This document shows, one piece after another, positions 8,112 through 15,575 of a stretch of DNA of 39,577 nucleotides. The notes below the pieces were generated by a model. The model was given only the letters and a program-made list of their open reading frames with translations, had not been told where the DNA came from and did no database searches. Made by a program: the position numbers and the translations under genes. Position 1 is the stretch's first letter, and the number at the start of each line of letters is the position of its first letter. Source of the stretch: Clostridiaceae bacterium (lineage in GTDB: Bacteria; Cyanobacteriota; Vampirovibrionia; Gastranaerophilales; Gastranaerophilaceae); NCBI GenBank assembly GCA_022641775.1, contig JALCDS010000014.1, forward strand, positions 1 through 39,577. The letters run 5' to 3'.

Positions 8112-8138
8112 TTGACTAAAAATTTTTTTTAATATAAC
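8112..8138 (+). promoter_or_regulatory. Candidate promoter for rpmH-rnpA
   Basis: TTGACT (8112-8117) precedes TATAAC (8133-8138) with a short 15-bp spacer, in the proC/rpmH divergent region. It is the best -35 sequence in the gap, but the spacing is suboptimal. Confidence 0.35.
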
Positions 8139-8183
8139 ATTAAAATTATACGACAAAAATAAAAATAAAAAGGATTAAATAAA

Positions 8184-8336
8184 ATGAAACGTACACTAGA
8201 AGGAACAAAAGCAAAAAGACAACACGTAAGCGGATTTAGAGCTAGAATGGCAACCCCAGGCGGACAAGAAGTTATCAACAGACGTCGTGCAAAAGGGCGT
8301 CATAAATTGGGTATTGAAGGTTCTAAAAGAGCTTAG
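8184..8336 (+). CDS. rpmH: 50S ribosomal protein L34
   Basis: A short 50-residue ORF with an AAGGA Shine-Dalgarno site. The sequence starts [20 protein letters not shown] and contains [21 protein letters not shown], the hallmark of L34: a very basic protein with the F(R/L)xRM(A/S)T..G..V...RR.KGR pattern. L34 is part of the large ribosomal subunit. It directly precedes rnpA, the almost universal bacterial arrangement. Confidence 0.97.
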   Translation: MKRTLEGTKAKRQHVSGFRARMATPGGQEVINRRRAKGRHKLGIEGSKRA

Positions 8337-8365
8337 TGAACTTTAAGTTTTTTATAAAATTTTAA

Positions 8366-8394
8366 GCACGTCGGAATTTATTGTTGCGACGTGT
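8366..8394. promoter_or_regulatory. Inverted repeat between rpmH and rnpA
   Basis: GCACGTCG (8366-8373) can pair with CGACGTGT (8387-8394) with a 13-base loop, extendable by AAG/CTT with one bulge. There is no proper T-run, so it may be an attenuator or RNA-processing hairpin rather than a full terminator. Confidence 0.45.
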
Positions 8395-8408
8395 CTTTGA
8401 TGTATAAT
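8381..8408 (+). promoter_or_regulatory. Candidate promoter giving a nearly leaderless rnpA transcript
   Basis: TTGTTG (8381-8386), 16-bp spacer, perfect TATAAT (8403-8408). The probable rnpA start ATG is at 8415, only six bases after the -10 box, so a transcript from here would have almost no leader. Confidence 0.4.
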
Positions 8409-8414
8409 AAATAT

Positions 8415-8771
8415 ATGTTAAAAAAGCAATTCAGACTTAAAAAAAATTCTGCATTTACTGCAACTTATAAAGTAAAAAATTCCTCCCATAAGGGTGGAGT
8501 AACTTTGTTTGTAGGAATTAAAAAGAAAGATTCTGCAACTTGTACAAAAGTCGGTTTTGTTGTGAGTAAGAAAACACATAAACGCGCAGTAAAACGCAAT
8601 CGTTTGAAACGATTAATGAGAGAGAGTTATAGGTTGTTGATGAAAACCAATAGTCTCGGTGAATCACAAAAATATATGTCTTTAATATTTATTGGTCATA
8701 GTGGAGCTTTAGACAAGAATTTTAAACAAATTCAACAAAATGTAGAATTTCTTATCAAGAATGTAAAATAA
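8415..8771 (+). CDS. rnpA: Ribonuclease P protein component
   Basis: The protein has 118 residues from ATG 8415, which gives the typical N-terminus MLKKQFRLKKNSAF; in-frame upstream starts (GTG 8391, ATG 8400) would add an atypical extension. RnpA binds the catalytic RNase P RNA and helps it process tRNA 5' leaders. The central RNR signature region is present as KKTHKRAVKRNRLKRLMRESYR, preceded by VGFVVSKK. It is basic throughout and of standard size, and lies downstream of rpmH as in most bacteria. No Shine-Dalgarno site is obvious. The genes normally following (yidD/yidC) are absent; a radical SAM gene follows instead. Confidence 0.93.
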   Translation: MLKKQFRLKKNSAFTATYKVKNSSHKGGVTLFVGIKKKDSATCTKVGFVVSKKTHKRAVKRNRLKRLMRESYRLLMKTNSLGESQKYMSLIFIGHSGALDKNFKQIQQNVEFLIKNVK

Positions 8772-8812
8772 CCCCTTTTGTGTTAAGATATTCGCTAAAG
8801 AGGGATTTTAGC

Positions 8813-9883
8813 ATGGTAGATTTATCAAAACTTTTTGATGTTGGACGAAATTTGTATGCATATCATTCTTACAAAAGAAATGATGGATTGGCATCGATTC
8901 CACTGAGATATTTTTTTGAATTGACGTATCGTTGCAACTTGCAATGTCCTTATTGTTATGTAGGTTGTGAACGCAAAAAAGATGAATTATCTACAGAAGA
9001 ATGGAAAAAGGTTGTTGAACAAATCCCTTGGTATTCATTTGTAACTCTTGTTGGCGGAGAGCCTTTGATAAGAACGGATTTTATTGATATTTTGATGATG
9101 ACAGCTCAAAAGACCAAAGGGAAACTCAATGTGGTTTCAAATGGAGTTTTGATTAATGATGAAATAATAGATGCGTTTATCAAATCTAAAATGATGCTGT
9201 TGTCTGTTTCACTTGATGGATATGGGACAAATCATGACAAAAATCGTAATAAAGAAGGAATTTTTGAAAAAATTAATAATAATTTTGAAAAAATGAATTC
9301 TCGTTCAAAGCGTCCGATGATTGATATCAAAACTATTGTTCTTGAAAATAATCTTGATGATATCGTAAAATTGTACAAATATTGTAATGAAATGAAATTT
9401 AATTTCCTTTCTATTTCTTTTTTAAGAAATAACAACTTGAAACAGAATGCAGTACTGTTTGATAGGTTTGTTCCGGAGTTTAATGAAAATTATCCTATTC
9501 AAAAATATTTTGATATGGAACATTTTAAAGAAGTTTATAATGAATTGATGTCGTTAAAGAAAAAATCAAATGTTCAAATAAGATTCTCTCCGAAATTTGA
9601 ATATTCAAAAAATCCGCTAAATAAAATTGAAGAATTTTTTAATACGCCTTCAGAAAAGCCAATTCAAGATATTTACAAACCTTGTATGTATCCGTTTTCT
9701 AATATGATGATAAATCCTCAAGGGGATATATATCCGTGTTTATCTGAAAAAGTAGGCAATATTAGAGAAATGTCTATAAAAGAAGCTTATAACCAACCTA
9801 ATTTCAGATGTTTTAGAAAAAATCTGAAAGCATCAAAATTGTTTGGCGCATGTCAAATGTGTTGTGAATTGGAAGTTAAATAG
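8813..9883 (+). CDS. Radical SAM protein with SPASM-like C-terminal cysteines
   Basis: The protein has 356 residues from ATG 8813, chosen because AAAGAGGGA lies at the right distance; an in-frame GTG at 8780 lacks such a site. The radical SAM cluster motif is CNLQCPYC (CxxxCxxC), followed by VTLVGGEPLIRTDF (the GGE SAM-binding motif) and VVSNGVLI. The C-terminal part has CMYPF...NPQGDIYPCLSEKVGNI and then a C...CQMCC cluster, which fits a SPASM/twitch auxiliary Fe-S domain as in peptide- or protein-modifying enzymes (anSME, PqqE and RiPP maturases). No precursor peptide was seen next to it, so the substrate is unknown. It follows rnpA by 41 bp. Confidence 0.85.
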   Translation: MVDLSKLFDVGRNLYAYHSYKRNDGLASIPLRYFFELTYRCNLQCPYCYVGCERKKDELSTEEWKKVVEQIPWYSFVTLVGGEPLIRTDFIDILMMTAQKTKGKLNVVSNGVLINDEIIDAFIKSKMMLLSVSLDGYGTNHDKNRNKEGIFEKINNNFEKMNSRSKRPMIDIKTIVLENNLDDIVKLYKYCNEMKFNFLSISFLRNNNLKQNAVLFDRFVPEFNENYPIQKYFDMEHFKEVYNELMSLKKKSNVQIRFSPKFEYSKNPLNKIEEFFNTPSEKPIQDIYKPCMYPFSNMMINPQGDIYPCLSEKVGNIREMSIKEAYNQPNFRCFRKNLKASKLFGACQMCCELEVK

Positions 9884-9923
9884 GACTGAAAATCGCTTTT
9901 ATAAGAGGATTTTTAGTTGCAAT

Positions 9924-9943
9924 TATCCATGAATTCATGGATA
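9924..9943. promoter_or_regulatory. Perfect 20-bp palindrome upstream of the phage-like module
   Basis: The half-site TATCCATGAA is followed immediately by its exact reverse complement. With no loop and no T-run it looks more like a dimeric-repressor operator than a terminator. It sits about 28 bp before a candidate promoter -35. Confidence 0.5.
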
Positions 9944-9970
9944 TGGTTTTATCTACACATTTTTGGGGAC

Positions 9971-9998
9971 TTGTATAGTTTTTAAAATAGTTTATACT
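9971..9998 (+). promoter_or_regulatory. Candidate promoter of the phage-like module
   Basis: TTGTAT (9971-9976), 16-bp spacer, TATACT (9993-9998). It would transcribe a structured leader (10024-10066) into the zinc-ribbon gene. Confidence 0.4.
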
Positions 9999-10023
9999 GA
10001 GTATGTAGTTAAGGTTAAAGCCC

Positions 10024-10066
10024 TTTGATGGTAAATGCCGTTTGCTATCACTCTTTTTAAGAGTAG
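10024..10066 (+). promoter_or_regulatory. Potential structured 5' leader (three-way-junction-like)
   Basis: TTTGATG (10024-10030) pairs with CATCAAA (10060-10066). Inside, a small hairpin GTAAA/TTTGC (10031-10045 region) and a second hairpin ACTCTT/AAGAGT (10040-10054 region) are possible, partly exclusive. It does not match a riboswitch class known to me. Confidence 0.3.
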
Positions 10067-10097
10067 TGTCATCAAATATTGGCTTGGAGATATATTA

Positions 10098-10466
10098 ATG
10101 GGATATATTCATTGTTGTGGTGCTTTGCATCGCACAAGGACGTATTGTCTTGTGCCACAAAGCGATTATACTGTGTGTGAAATCGATTATTTAAAACGTT
10201 GCCCGATTTGCGGAAGCTTGTCTGTTCAACTGACAAGAATAGATAAAGAAGATAATCTTAGTGTTATTAGAAAACAAAATGCAAAAGGTATAAAATTTTT
10301 TGAAAAATTAAAAAAGTTTATTCTTTATGAAGAAAAAACGCAGGATTATTCAAAGATTCCTGTCGGAAAATTTTATTTGAATTATAACGAATTCGGCGTG
10401 AAAAAAAGATGCTATTCAAACTTAAGTTCTTTAAAAATCGGGAAAGTAAAATCTTCTGATTTTTAA
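10098..10466 (+). CDS. Small zinc-ribbon-like protein at the start of the phage-like module
   Basis: The protein has 122 residues from ATG 10098, which has a TGGAGA Shine-Dalgarno site; an in-frame extension to 10035 runs through the inverted repeat and is unlikely. The N-terminal 40 residues hold possible zinc ligands Cys6, Cys7, His11, Cys17, Cys27 and the knuckle CPICG (Cys35, Cys38). The rest is basic (FFEKLKKFIL, KKRCYSNLSSLK). It could bind nucleic acid, but no family is recognised. It is separated from the next gene by a terminator, so it may be expressed on its own from the promoter at 9971-9998. Confidence 0.55.
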   Translation: MGYIHCCGALHRTRTYCLVPQSDYTVCEIDYLKRCPICGSLSVQLTRIDKEDNLSVIRKQNAKGIKFFEKLKKFILYEEKTQDYSKIPVGKFYLNYNEFGVKKRCYSNLSSLKIGKVKSSDF

Positions 10467-10510
10467 ATTTTATCCCCCATATTATCATTACATAATCCTA
10501 TTTTTCAGAC

Positions 10511-10534
10511 ATGGGGAGTTTTATAATTCCCCAT
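10511..10534 (+). terminator. Terminator after the zinc-ribbon gene
   Basis: The 7-bp stem ATGGGGA (10511-10517) / TCCCCAT (10528-10534) with a 10-base loop is followed by a T-rich run. Confidence 0.7.
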
Positions 10535-10632
10535 TTATTTTTTATATGGAAATATTATTAAAGAAAACGGATTATTTTTTTGTAAGCTATTAGTATTAGG
10601 TTGGAATTAAAAAAAAATAAAAAGGATTCACA

Positions 10633-10827
10633 ATGAAGTTGTCACCCAAAGAACACGAGGTTTGGTCTTTGGTTGCATCAGGCTATTCTGATAAAGAAAT
10701 AGGTACTAAATTAAAAATATCATATGGTACGGTAAGATGCCATATTGATAAAGGTATTCTCAAGCTTAGAGCACGAAACCGAACCAATGCAGCCGTTATA
10801 TATAGTTTGAATAAAGAATTTTGTTAA
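10633..10827 (+). CDS. Stand-alone LuxR/GerE-type HTH protein
   Basis: The 64-residue protein is essentially only a LuxR C-terminal-type DNA-binding domain: LSPKEHEVWSLVASGYSDKEIGTKLKISYGTVRCHIDKGILKLRARNR. There is no receiver or ligand-binding domain. The start ATG 10633 has an AAAAGGA site. It opens the main co-oriented block, 20 bp before the amidase start, so it is a natural candidate for a regulator of the capsid module. It could alternatively be a phage late-gene regulator or a TerS-like DNA-binding protein; the GerE-type pattern makes transcriptional control the more likely role. Confidence 0.75.
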   Translation: MKLSPKEHEVWSLVASGYSDKEIGTKLKISYGTVRCHIDKGILKLRARNRTNAAVIYSLNKEFC

Positions 10828-10847
10828 TTAGTATTTTGAGGAGAAAT

Positions 10848-11336
10848 ATGAAAAAAATAGTTATTCATTGGAGTGCCGGAGGTTATTTCCCAAACGAGCA
10901 CGATAAGTTGTGTTATCATTTTTTAATTGATAAAAACGGTAAGATTTATAAAGGTAGATATGCACCTGAAAACAACGAAGTTTGTAAAATAGGGCATTAT
11001 GCCGCGCATACAGGTGGTGGAAATACCGGAGCCATAGGAGTAAGCATGTGTGCTATGGCAGGATTTAAAAATAAAAATTCTGTCGGGCATTATCCTATTA
11101 CAAAAAATCAATTTGAAGCAACAATGCGGCTTTGTGCCGAACTTTGCAAAAAATATAAGATAGAGGTCACGCAAAGTACGGTATTTACTCATTATGAGTT
11201 TGGCAAAAGAAATCCGAATTCTACAAGTGCAGGCAAAATCGATATTATTTTTATTCCCCCATATCCGTGGGTTGCAGAGTTGGATGTTGGCAGTTTTATT
11301 CGTTCAAAAATTAAATGGTATTTAACTCATATTTAA
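10848..11336 (+). CDS. N-acetylmuramoyl-L-alanine amidase (phage endolysin type)
   Basis: The protein has 162 residues from ATG 10848, preceded by GAGGAGA; an upstream TTG extension to 10821 is disfavoured. It is an Amidase_2/PGRP-fold domain that cleaves the bond between N-acetylmuramic acid and the stem peptide. Visible features are VIHWSAG (zinc ligand His7), YHFLIDKNGKIYKGR, AAHTGGGNTGAIGVSM, FTHYEFG (His115) and SAGKID (Lys130, Asp132), matching the zinc ligands and catalytic Lys of the T7 lysozyme family. No signal peptide or cell-wall-binding domain is seen, so release would need a holin or particle-borne delivery. Confidence 0.88.
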   Translation: MKKIVIHWSAGGYFPNEHDKLCYHFLIDKNGKIYKGRYAPENNEVCKIGHYAAHTGGGNTGAIGVSMCAMAGFKNKNSVGHYPITKNQFEATMRLCAELCKKYKIEVTQSTVFTHYEFGKRNPNSTSAGKIDIIFIPPYPWVAELDVGSFIRSKIKWYLTHI

Positions 11337-11350
11337 GATTAGGAGAAATT

Positions 11351-12874
11351 ATGGAAGTATCTTATTACAATTTGTCAGGAGGAATTAATCAAGCCCTGAC
11401 AAAGACTGAACTTGGCTCTGATACAAGAAGCCTTTATTGGACTGATGCTGAAAATGTTGAAATATATAAAAGTCGTGGCATTATTCAACAAAAAGGGAAT
11501 ACATTATTTCTTGAATTGCCGATTTCAGAATCTATAACCTCATTAAAAGAAATGTCAAAAAAAGAGTCAAAAAGTCTTGTTGTTACAACAATCTCCGGTA
11601 AAATTTATATTTACAATCCAAAAACTGATAAATTGACGTTACTTTCAAAAACTATTACAGGTACAAATATAAAATTTGCGGATTTTTTGGATGGGTTATT
11701 GGTTATTACCGATAAAGACGGTTTATTTTACATAAAAAACAATGATAACTACGATGTTGTTGATTGTAATTTGAAAGATTTAGAAGGTAATATTGTTGTA
11801 GATGGAATTGTTGCCGTATATAAGGGGCGAGTTTGGGTTGCAAAAGGTTCAACCATATATTATTCGGCACTAGGCACTTATGATAATTTTACTCTTGAAA
11901 ATGATGCCGGTTATATAAGAGATTTTTATACGCACACAGATTACATAACTGCGTTAAAGCCATATAAAGATTACTTGGCTATATACAAAAAACATGCAAT
12001 ATATTTGCTTTCAGGGACTAGTCAAACCGATTTTTCTATAAAATTGCTGGCAGATACAGGAACTTTTTCTGCTAATTCAATTGTGAATGTCCAAAATAAA
12101 CAGTATTTTTTAACTAATGGGATTTATCCGTTAGAAGAGATAGGCGAATTAAATCAAATTCAATTAGGAACGGATATTTCCGTGAATATAAAACCGGAGT
12201 TTGACAATTTTGATGTAGTAAGAATTGAAAATTCTATATGTATTAATTATGAAAAACAGCACCAAATTTGGTATTTTATTCCGTATGTAGGGAATGATTG
12301 TTACCAAACAGTTTGGATTTATGATTATTTGAATAATGCTTGGTACAAAAGAAAAATTCCACAGCAAATTACATATTCTTGTATTTATGATGATTGTGTT
12401 TTGACATCATCTAAAGATGGCAAAATATTTAAGGAAGATTATGGCAAAACTTTTGATGGATTGCCAATAGAATTTATGTGGAAATCCCCGTTTTTATCTA
12501 TTACGTCTCCTCATAAGAGGAAAGTTACCGATGAATTTTATTTTCTTATTGATGATGAGAATGATAATAATTTTAAGCTATCAGTCTATAAAGATTATGA
12601 CGGGTTGCTGTCAGAAGATGAAGAAGTTATATATTCTATTCAAGAGAATCAACTTTATTATGCTTCTGATGATGATACTTTTGATAAATTACCTTGCTTT
12701 TGGGGCAAGGACAATGAGGGAACTCCTCTTTGGGCCATAAATAAAGAAGTGTTGGAAAAAGCAGAGATTTCCGGTTCAAATTATTCAATACAACTTTGTA
12801 TTACAGGAAAAGATTTAACTTCTGCTTGTTCGGTTATAGGGCTTCAATTTAGAGAAATTTATTTGGATGAATAA
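11351..12874 (+). CDS. P22 gp10-like tail hub/nozzle (packaged DNA stabilisation) protein
   Basis: The protein has 507 residues from ATG 11351, which follows TTAGGAGAAATT. The start MEVSYYNLSGGINQALTKTE and the WTDAENVEIYKSRGIIQQKGN segment are typical of podoviral tail proteins that sit below the portal (P22 gp10 / T7 gp12 type nozzle). The middle has repeated strand patterns (VWVAKGSTIYYSALGTYDNF, YLAIYKKHAIYLLSG, WIYDYLNNAWYKRKIP) consistent with a beta-propeller-like body. In P22-type phages this protein seals the DNA in the head and carries the tail needle and spikes. It is the only clear tail component here. Confidence 0.72.
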   Translation: MEVSYYNLSGGINQALTKTELGSDTRSLYWTDAENVEIYKSRGIIQQKGNTLFLELPISESITSLKEMSKKESKSLVVTTISGKIYIYNPKTDKLTLLSKTITGTNIKFADFLDGLLVITDKDGLFYIKNNDNYDVVDCNLKDLEGNIVVDGIVAVYKGRVWVAKGSTIYYSALGTYDNFTLENDAGYIRDFYTHTDYITALKPYKDYLAIYKKHAIYLLSGTSQTDFSIKLLADTGTFSANSIVNVQNKQYFLTNGIYPLEEIGELNQIQLGTDISVNIKPEFDNFDVVRIENSICINYEKQHQIWYFIPYVGNDCYQTVWIYDYLNNAWYKRKIPQQITYSCIYDDCVLTSSKDGKIFKEDYGKTFDGLPIEFMWKSPFLSITSPHKRKVTDEFYFLIDDENDNNFKLSVYKDYDGLLSEDEEVIYSIQENQLYYASDDDTFDKLPCFWGKDNEGTPLWAINKEVLEKAEISGSNYSIQLCITGKDLTSACSVIGLQFREIYLDE

Positions 12875-12924
12875 AGTCCGGAAATATTCCGGCAATGTGT
12901 ATTATAAAAAAGAAAGGAAAAATT

Positions 12925-13779
12925 ATGGCAGACGAAACAAACGCTTATTCAGCATTTATTCCGGAGATTTGGAGTGGAAAGTTGAATGCTATGTTACAAA
13001 AAGATTGTGTTATGCTTCAATGTGTAAACAGAAATTGGGAAGGTGAAATTCAAAATCAAGGAGATACAGTAAAAATTATTACTCCTGCAGATGTTTCAAT
13101 TTCAACTTTGGGTAGTACCGCAATTAGTTATTCAGAATTAGAACCAACTTCAATGGACTTAGTAATTGACCAAAAGAAATTTTTTGCCTTCAAAATTAAT
13201 GATGTTGCAAAAGTTCAGGCAAATACAAGTATTATGGAAGCTCATCTTGTTAACGCTAAAAAGGCTATTGAAGAAGTTCAGGATGCATATTTGTTATCTC
13301 AGCATACAAATGTTGATGCGGCAAATATTGTCGGTACTGATGCCGCACCTGTTGCCTTGGACAAAACAACTATTTATCAAAACTTTGTAAAATTGGCATT
13401 AGCTTTGAAAAATGCTGATGCTGTAACAAGTTCGAGTCATCCTTGGGTTGTTATTAATCCTACTGTTGAATCTTATTTATTGCAAAGTCCAGAATTTATC
13501 GGCGCAAATAATGTTGCAGATGAAACATTGAGAAATGGTGCAATCGGCAGAATTGCAGGCATGGATGTATTGGTTAGTACAAATCTTATTGCAACTGATA
13601 GTAAATACTATGTTCTTGCCGGTACAAATGATGCTATTACTTTTGCTTCTCAACTTGCAAAAATTGAAACCTTACGTGATAAAGACAGTTTTTCAGACTT
13701 GGTAAGAGGACTTTATTTATATGGAGCAAAAACTGTGCAACCGAAAGCTATTGCTAAGATGATTGTTGCTGCAGCATAA
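12925..13779 (+). CDS. Major capsid (coat) protein, P22-like
   Basis: The protein has 284 residues from ATG 12925, with AGAAAGGA at the right spacing; the GTG at 12895 is disfavoured. The N-terminus NAYSAFIPEIWSGKLNAMLQ and the CVNRNWEGEIQNQGDTVKI segment are typical of HK97-fold coat proteins of the P22 coat-like family. A central VINPTVESYLL and a C-terminal ATDSKYYVLAGTNDAITFASQ...VRGLYLYGAKTV follow the P-domain/A-domain pattern of these proteins. It is slightly shorter than classical P22 coat (430 aa), so the P22 insertion domain is absent. It is adjacent to the scaffold gene, separated by an 80-residue ORF. Confidence 0.82.
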   Translation: MADETNAYSAFIPEIWSGKLNAMLQKDCVMLQCVNRNWEGEIQNQGDTVKIITPADVSISTLGSTAISYSELEPTSMDLVIDQKKFFAFKINDVAKVQANTSIMEAHLVNAKKAIEEVQDAYLLSQHTNVDAANIVGTDAAPVALDKTTIYQNFVKLALALKNADAVTSSSHPWVVINPTVESYLLQSPEFIGANNVADETLRNGAIGRIAGMDVLVSTNLIATDSKYYVLAGTNDAITFASQLAKIETLRDKDSFSDLVRGLYLYGAKTVQPKAIAKMIVAAA

Positions 13780-13797
13780 CAATAAAAGGATGAAGAT

Positions 13798-14040
13798 ATG
13801 CTAGAAAAAATAAAATCACAGATAAGAAAACTTGCAAGAGAAGCTGTATCAAAAGTTGAAATTGAACTTTCTACAAAATCCGGTAAAGAAAAAAAAGAGG
13901 CTGCAATTGGGTATATAATTACAAATTTACCTATAACCCCATTTCTGAAGCCTGTAATAAAGCCGATTTTATCAAAATTTATTGACGATGCAGTTGAATT
14001 TGCAGTTACTTTTATGAAAACAAAAGGACAAGAAGGTTAA
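13798..14040 (+). CDS. Small unknown protein between coat and scaffold genes
   Basis: The 80-residue protein has an AAAAGGA Shine-Dalgarno site. The first half is basic and helical (KIKSQIRKLAREAVSKVEIEL); the second half has moderately hydrophobic amphipathic helices (AAIGYIITNLPITPFLKPVIKPIL, FIDDAVEFAVTFMK). The C-terminal pattern recalls the soluble tail of superfamily 6/LLH-type phage holins, but no clean transmembrane segment is present. It could be a holin-like lysis protein or a minor capsid factor; the evidence does not decide. Confidence 0.5.
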   Translation: MLEKIKSQIRKLAREAVSKVEIELSTKSGKEKKEAAIGYIITNLPITPFLKPVIKPILSKFIDDAVEFAVTFMKTKGQEG

Positions 14041-14043
14041 ATT

Positions 14044-14676
14044 ATGGATATAGAACAACAAAACTTTGAACAATCAAATCAACCATTAGCCGATAGTCAA
14101 AATTCAGATTCAGGTACATCAACGCAAAACTCTCAACAAGATGCAAATGTCAAACCTACAAATGAAAATGCTACAACAGTGTTGGCAAAAGAACTACAGT
14201 TGTTGGACAGCCTTATGGCGCAGGGTTTATTGAATAAAAGTCAAGTGGAAAACATTACTAACAAATTTGTTGAAAACGCAAAATCTTTATTCGTGCAGGA
14301 TGCTTCTATTCAACAAAACTCTATTGATAATAATGCATTTTTTAAACAAAATGGGCGTCAAGATGTCTTGAATTATTTGAAAAATTCAAATATGAATTTT
14401 GATGATGATGAAATTGCTAAAATAACGGATATAGTTGAATCTGTTGAAAAGAATGCTGTAGAAAGTTATTTGAGCAATTTGAAGCACGGGGAAAATATTG
14501 AAAAAGAAAATGCACTTGCAAAATCAAAAATGACTGCAAATGCTCAAAATGCATCTGCACCATCTTCTTTTTCAAAAATTTTCACTCGTGCCGATATCGG
14601 CAAAATGAGTTGTTCTGAATTTATACAAAATGAAAAACTAATAATGGATCAACTAAGAAAAGGGTTGATAAAATAA
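14044..14676 (+). CDS. Phage capsid scaffolding protein
   Basis: This 210-residue acidic, Gln/Asn/Ser-rich helical protein has the composition of phage scaffolds: a disordered N-terminus (QQNFEQSNQPLADSQNSDSG), central helices, and a C-terminal FTRADIGKMSCSEFIQNEKLIMDQLRKGLI that resembles the 'FTRxxIxxMSxxEFxxxExxIxxQxxxG' ending of scaffold proteins. Scaffolds guide coat assembly into a procapsid and then leave. The start ATG 14044 lies four bases after the stop of the previous gene. Location next to the coat gene supports the call. Confidence 0.72.
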   Translation: MDIEQQNFEQSNQPLADSQNSDSGTSTQNSQQDANVKPTNENATTVLAKELQLLDSLMAQGLLNKSQVENITNKFVENAKSLFVQDASIQQNSIDNNAFFKQNGRQDVLNYLKNSNMNFDDDEIAKITDIVESVEKNAVESYLSNLKHGENIEKENALAKSKMTANAQNASAPSSFSKIFTRADIGKMSCSEFIQNEKLIMDQLRKGLIK

Positions 14677-14684
14677 TTGCTACT

Positions 14685-14714
14685 CCGATGAGCCTGTTTT
14701 TACAGGCTTGTCGG
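14685..14714 (+). promoter_or_regulatory. Intercistronic hairpin between scaffold and adaptor genes
   Basis: CCGA(TG)AGCCTGT pairs with ACAGGCT(TG)TCGG around a short T loop. No T-run follows, so it is probably an mRNA stability or partial termination element. Confidence 0.5.
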
Positions 14715-14733
14715 TTATATGAAAGGAAACTTC

Positions 14734-15372
14734 ATGAACTATCTCGACTTGATAAATAAATGTTTAATTGAATTGAATTATAAAACAGTTAATTCATTTG
14801 AAGAATTAGTTAAAAATGACCATAGAAAAATTAAAAATATTTTAAATAATATAAATGTAGAAGTATGTTCTTCTTATAATTGGGATTTTTTGTTGAATAC
14901 AATTACAATTAATCTTCCAAAAGGATTTGGCGATATTGATAATCCGATAGAAGGCAAAATTTTAGATTTGATTATTGATAAAACGAAATATTCATACGAT
15001 GTAAATTTTGAAAACTTTTTCACAAACACTCAGCAAAATGATACATATTCTACTTTTAATGGCAAAATATTACTCCCTCAGTTTAGTGAGGACAAAACTA
15101 TACAAATAATATATTTGACTGATAAATATGCAATAGACAAAGATAAAAACAAAAAAGCAAATATGGACTTATTTGACGATTTTACCGTTATTCCTCAAGC
15201 TTTTGCTGAACCTATTTTAATTTATGGAACATGTATGCGCTTAAAGGGGAATCCTCAACACATTAGATTTAATTATTGGTTATCAATGTATAAAAATGCA
15301 CTCAGTAACCTGATAGCATATTCAAAATCCACTAAAGATGATGTTCCGCATATAAAAATGGAAAGGAACTGA
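14734..15372 (+). CDS. Head-tail adaptor protein (P22 gp4/T7 gp11-like)
   Basis: The protein has 212 residues from ATG 14734, preceded by GAAAGGA (an in-frame ATG at 14719 overlaps that site). The N-terminal MNYLDLINKCLIELNYKTV is the typical opening helix of podoviral adaptors/tail tubular proteins A, which ring the portal and create the tail attachment site. The segment VCSSYNWDFLLNTITINLPKG and the C-terminal YGTCMRLKGNPQHIRFNYWLSMYKNAL (strands, then helix) fit that family. It lies between the scaffold gene and TerS. Confidence 0.68.
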   Translation: MNYLDLINKCLIELNYKTVNSFEELVKNDHRKIKNILNNINVEVCSSYNWDFLLNTITINLPKGFGDIDNPIEGKILDLIIDKTKYSYDVNFENFFTNTQQNDTYSTFNGKILLPQFSEDKTIQIIYLTDKYAIDKDKNKKANMDLFDDFTVIPQAFAEPILIYGTCMRLKGNPQHIRFNYWLSMYKNALSNLIAYSKSTKDDVPHIKMERN

Positions 15373-15575
15373 TAGGATTCTGCTTTTTATTTCCTGACCG
15401 GTTAATGATAATTTTTTACATAAAATTCGCAAAAAAAACAGGAAGTTTTTTTCATTCCCCCCTGTTAAGATTTACACTAGCCGAAATATAAATAGCATGC
15501 TTATTATACATTTTAATAACCTAAAATTCAAATTTTAAAATATCTTAATAAATAATTGTTTACAAAAGGATTAAT
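15373..15575 (+). other. 203-bp intergenic region inside the phage-like module
   Basis: No ORF is seen. A weak dyad (AACAGG 15437-15442 / CCTGTT 15461-15466) and A/T-rich sequence with TATTATA-like elements around 15502-15508 may be a terminator and an internal promoter that splits the module into a virion half and a packaging half. Confidence 0.35.
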
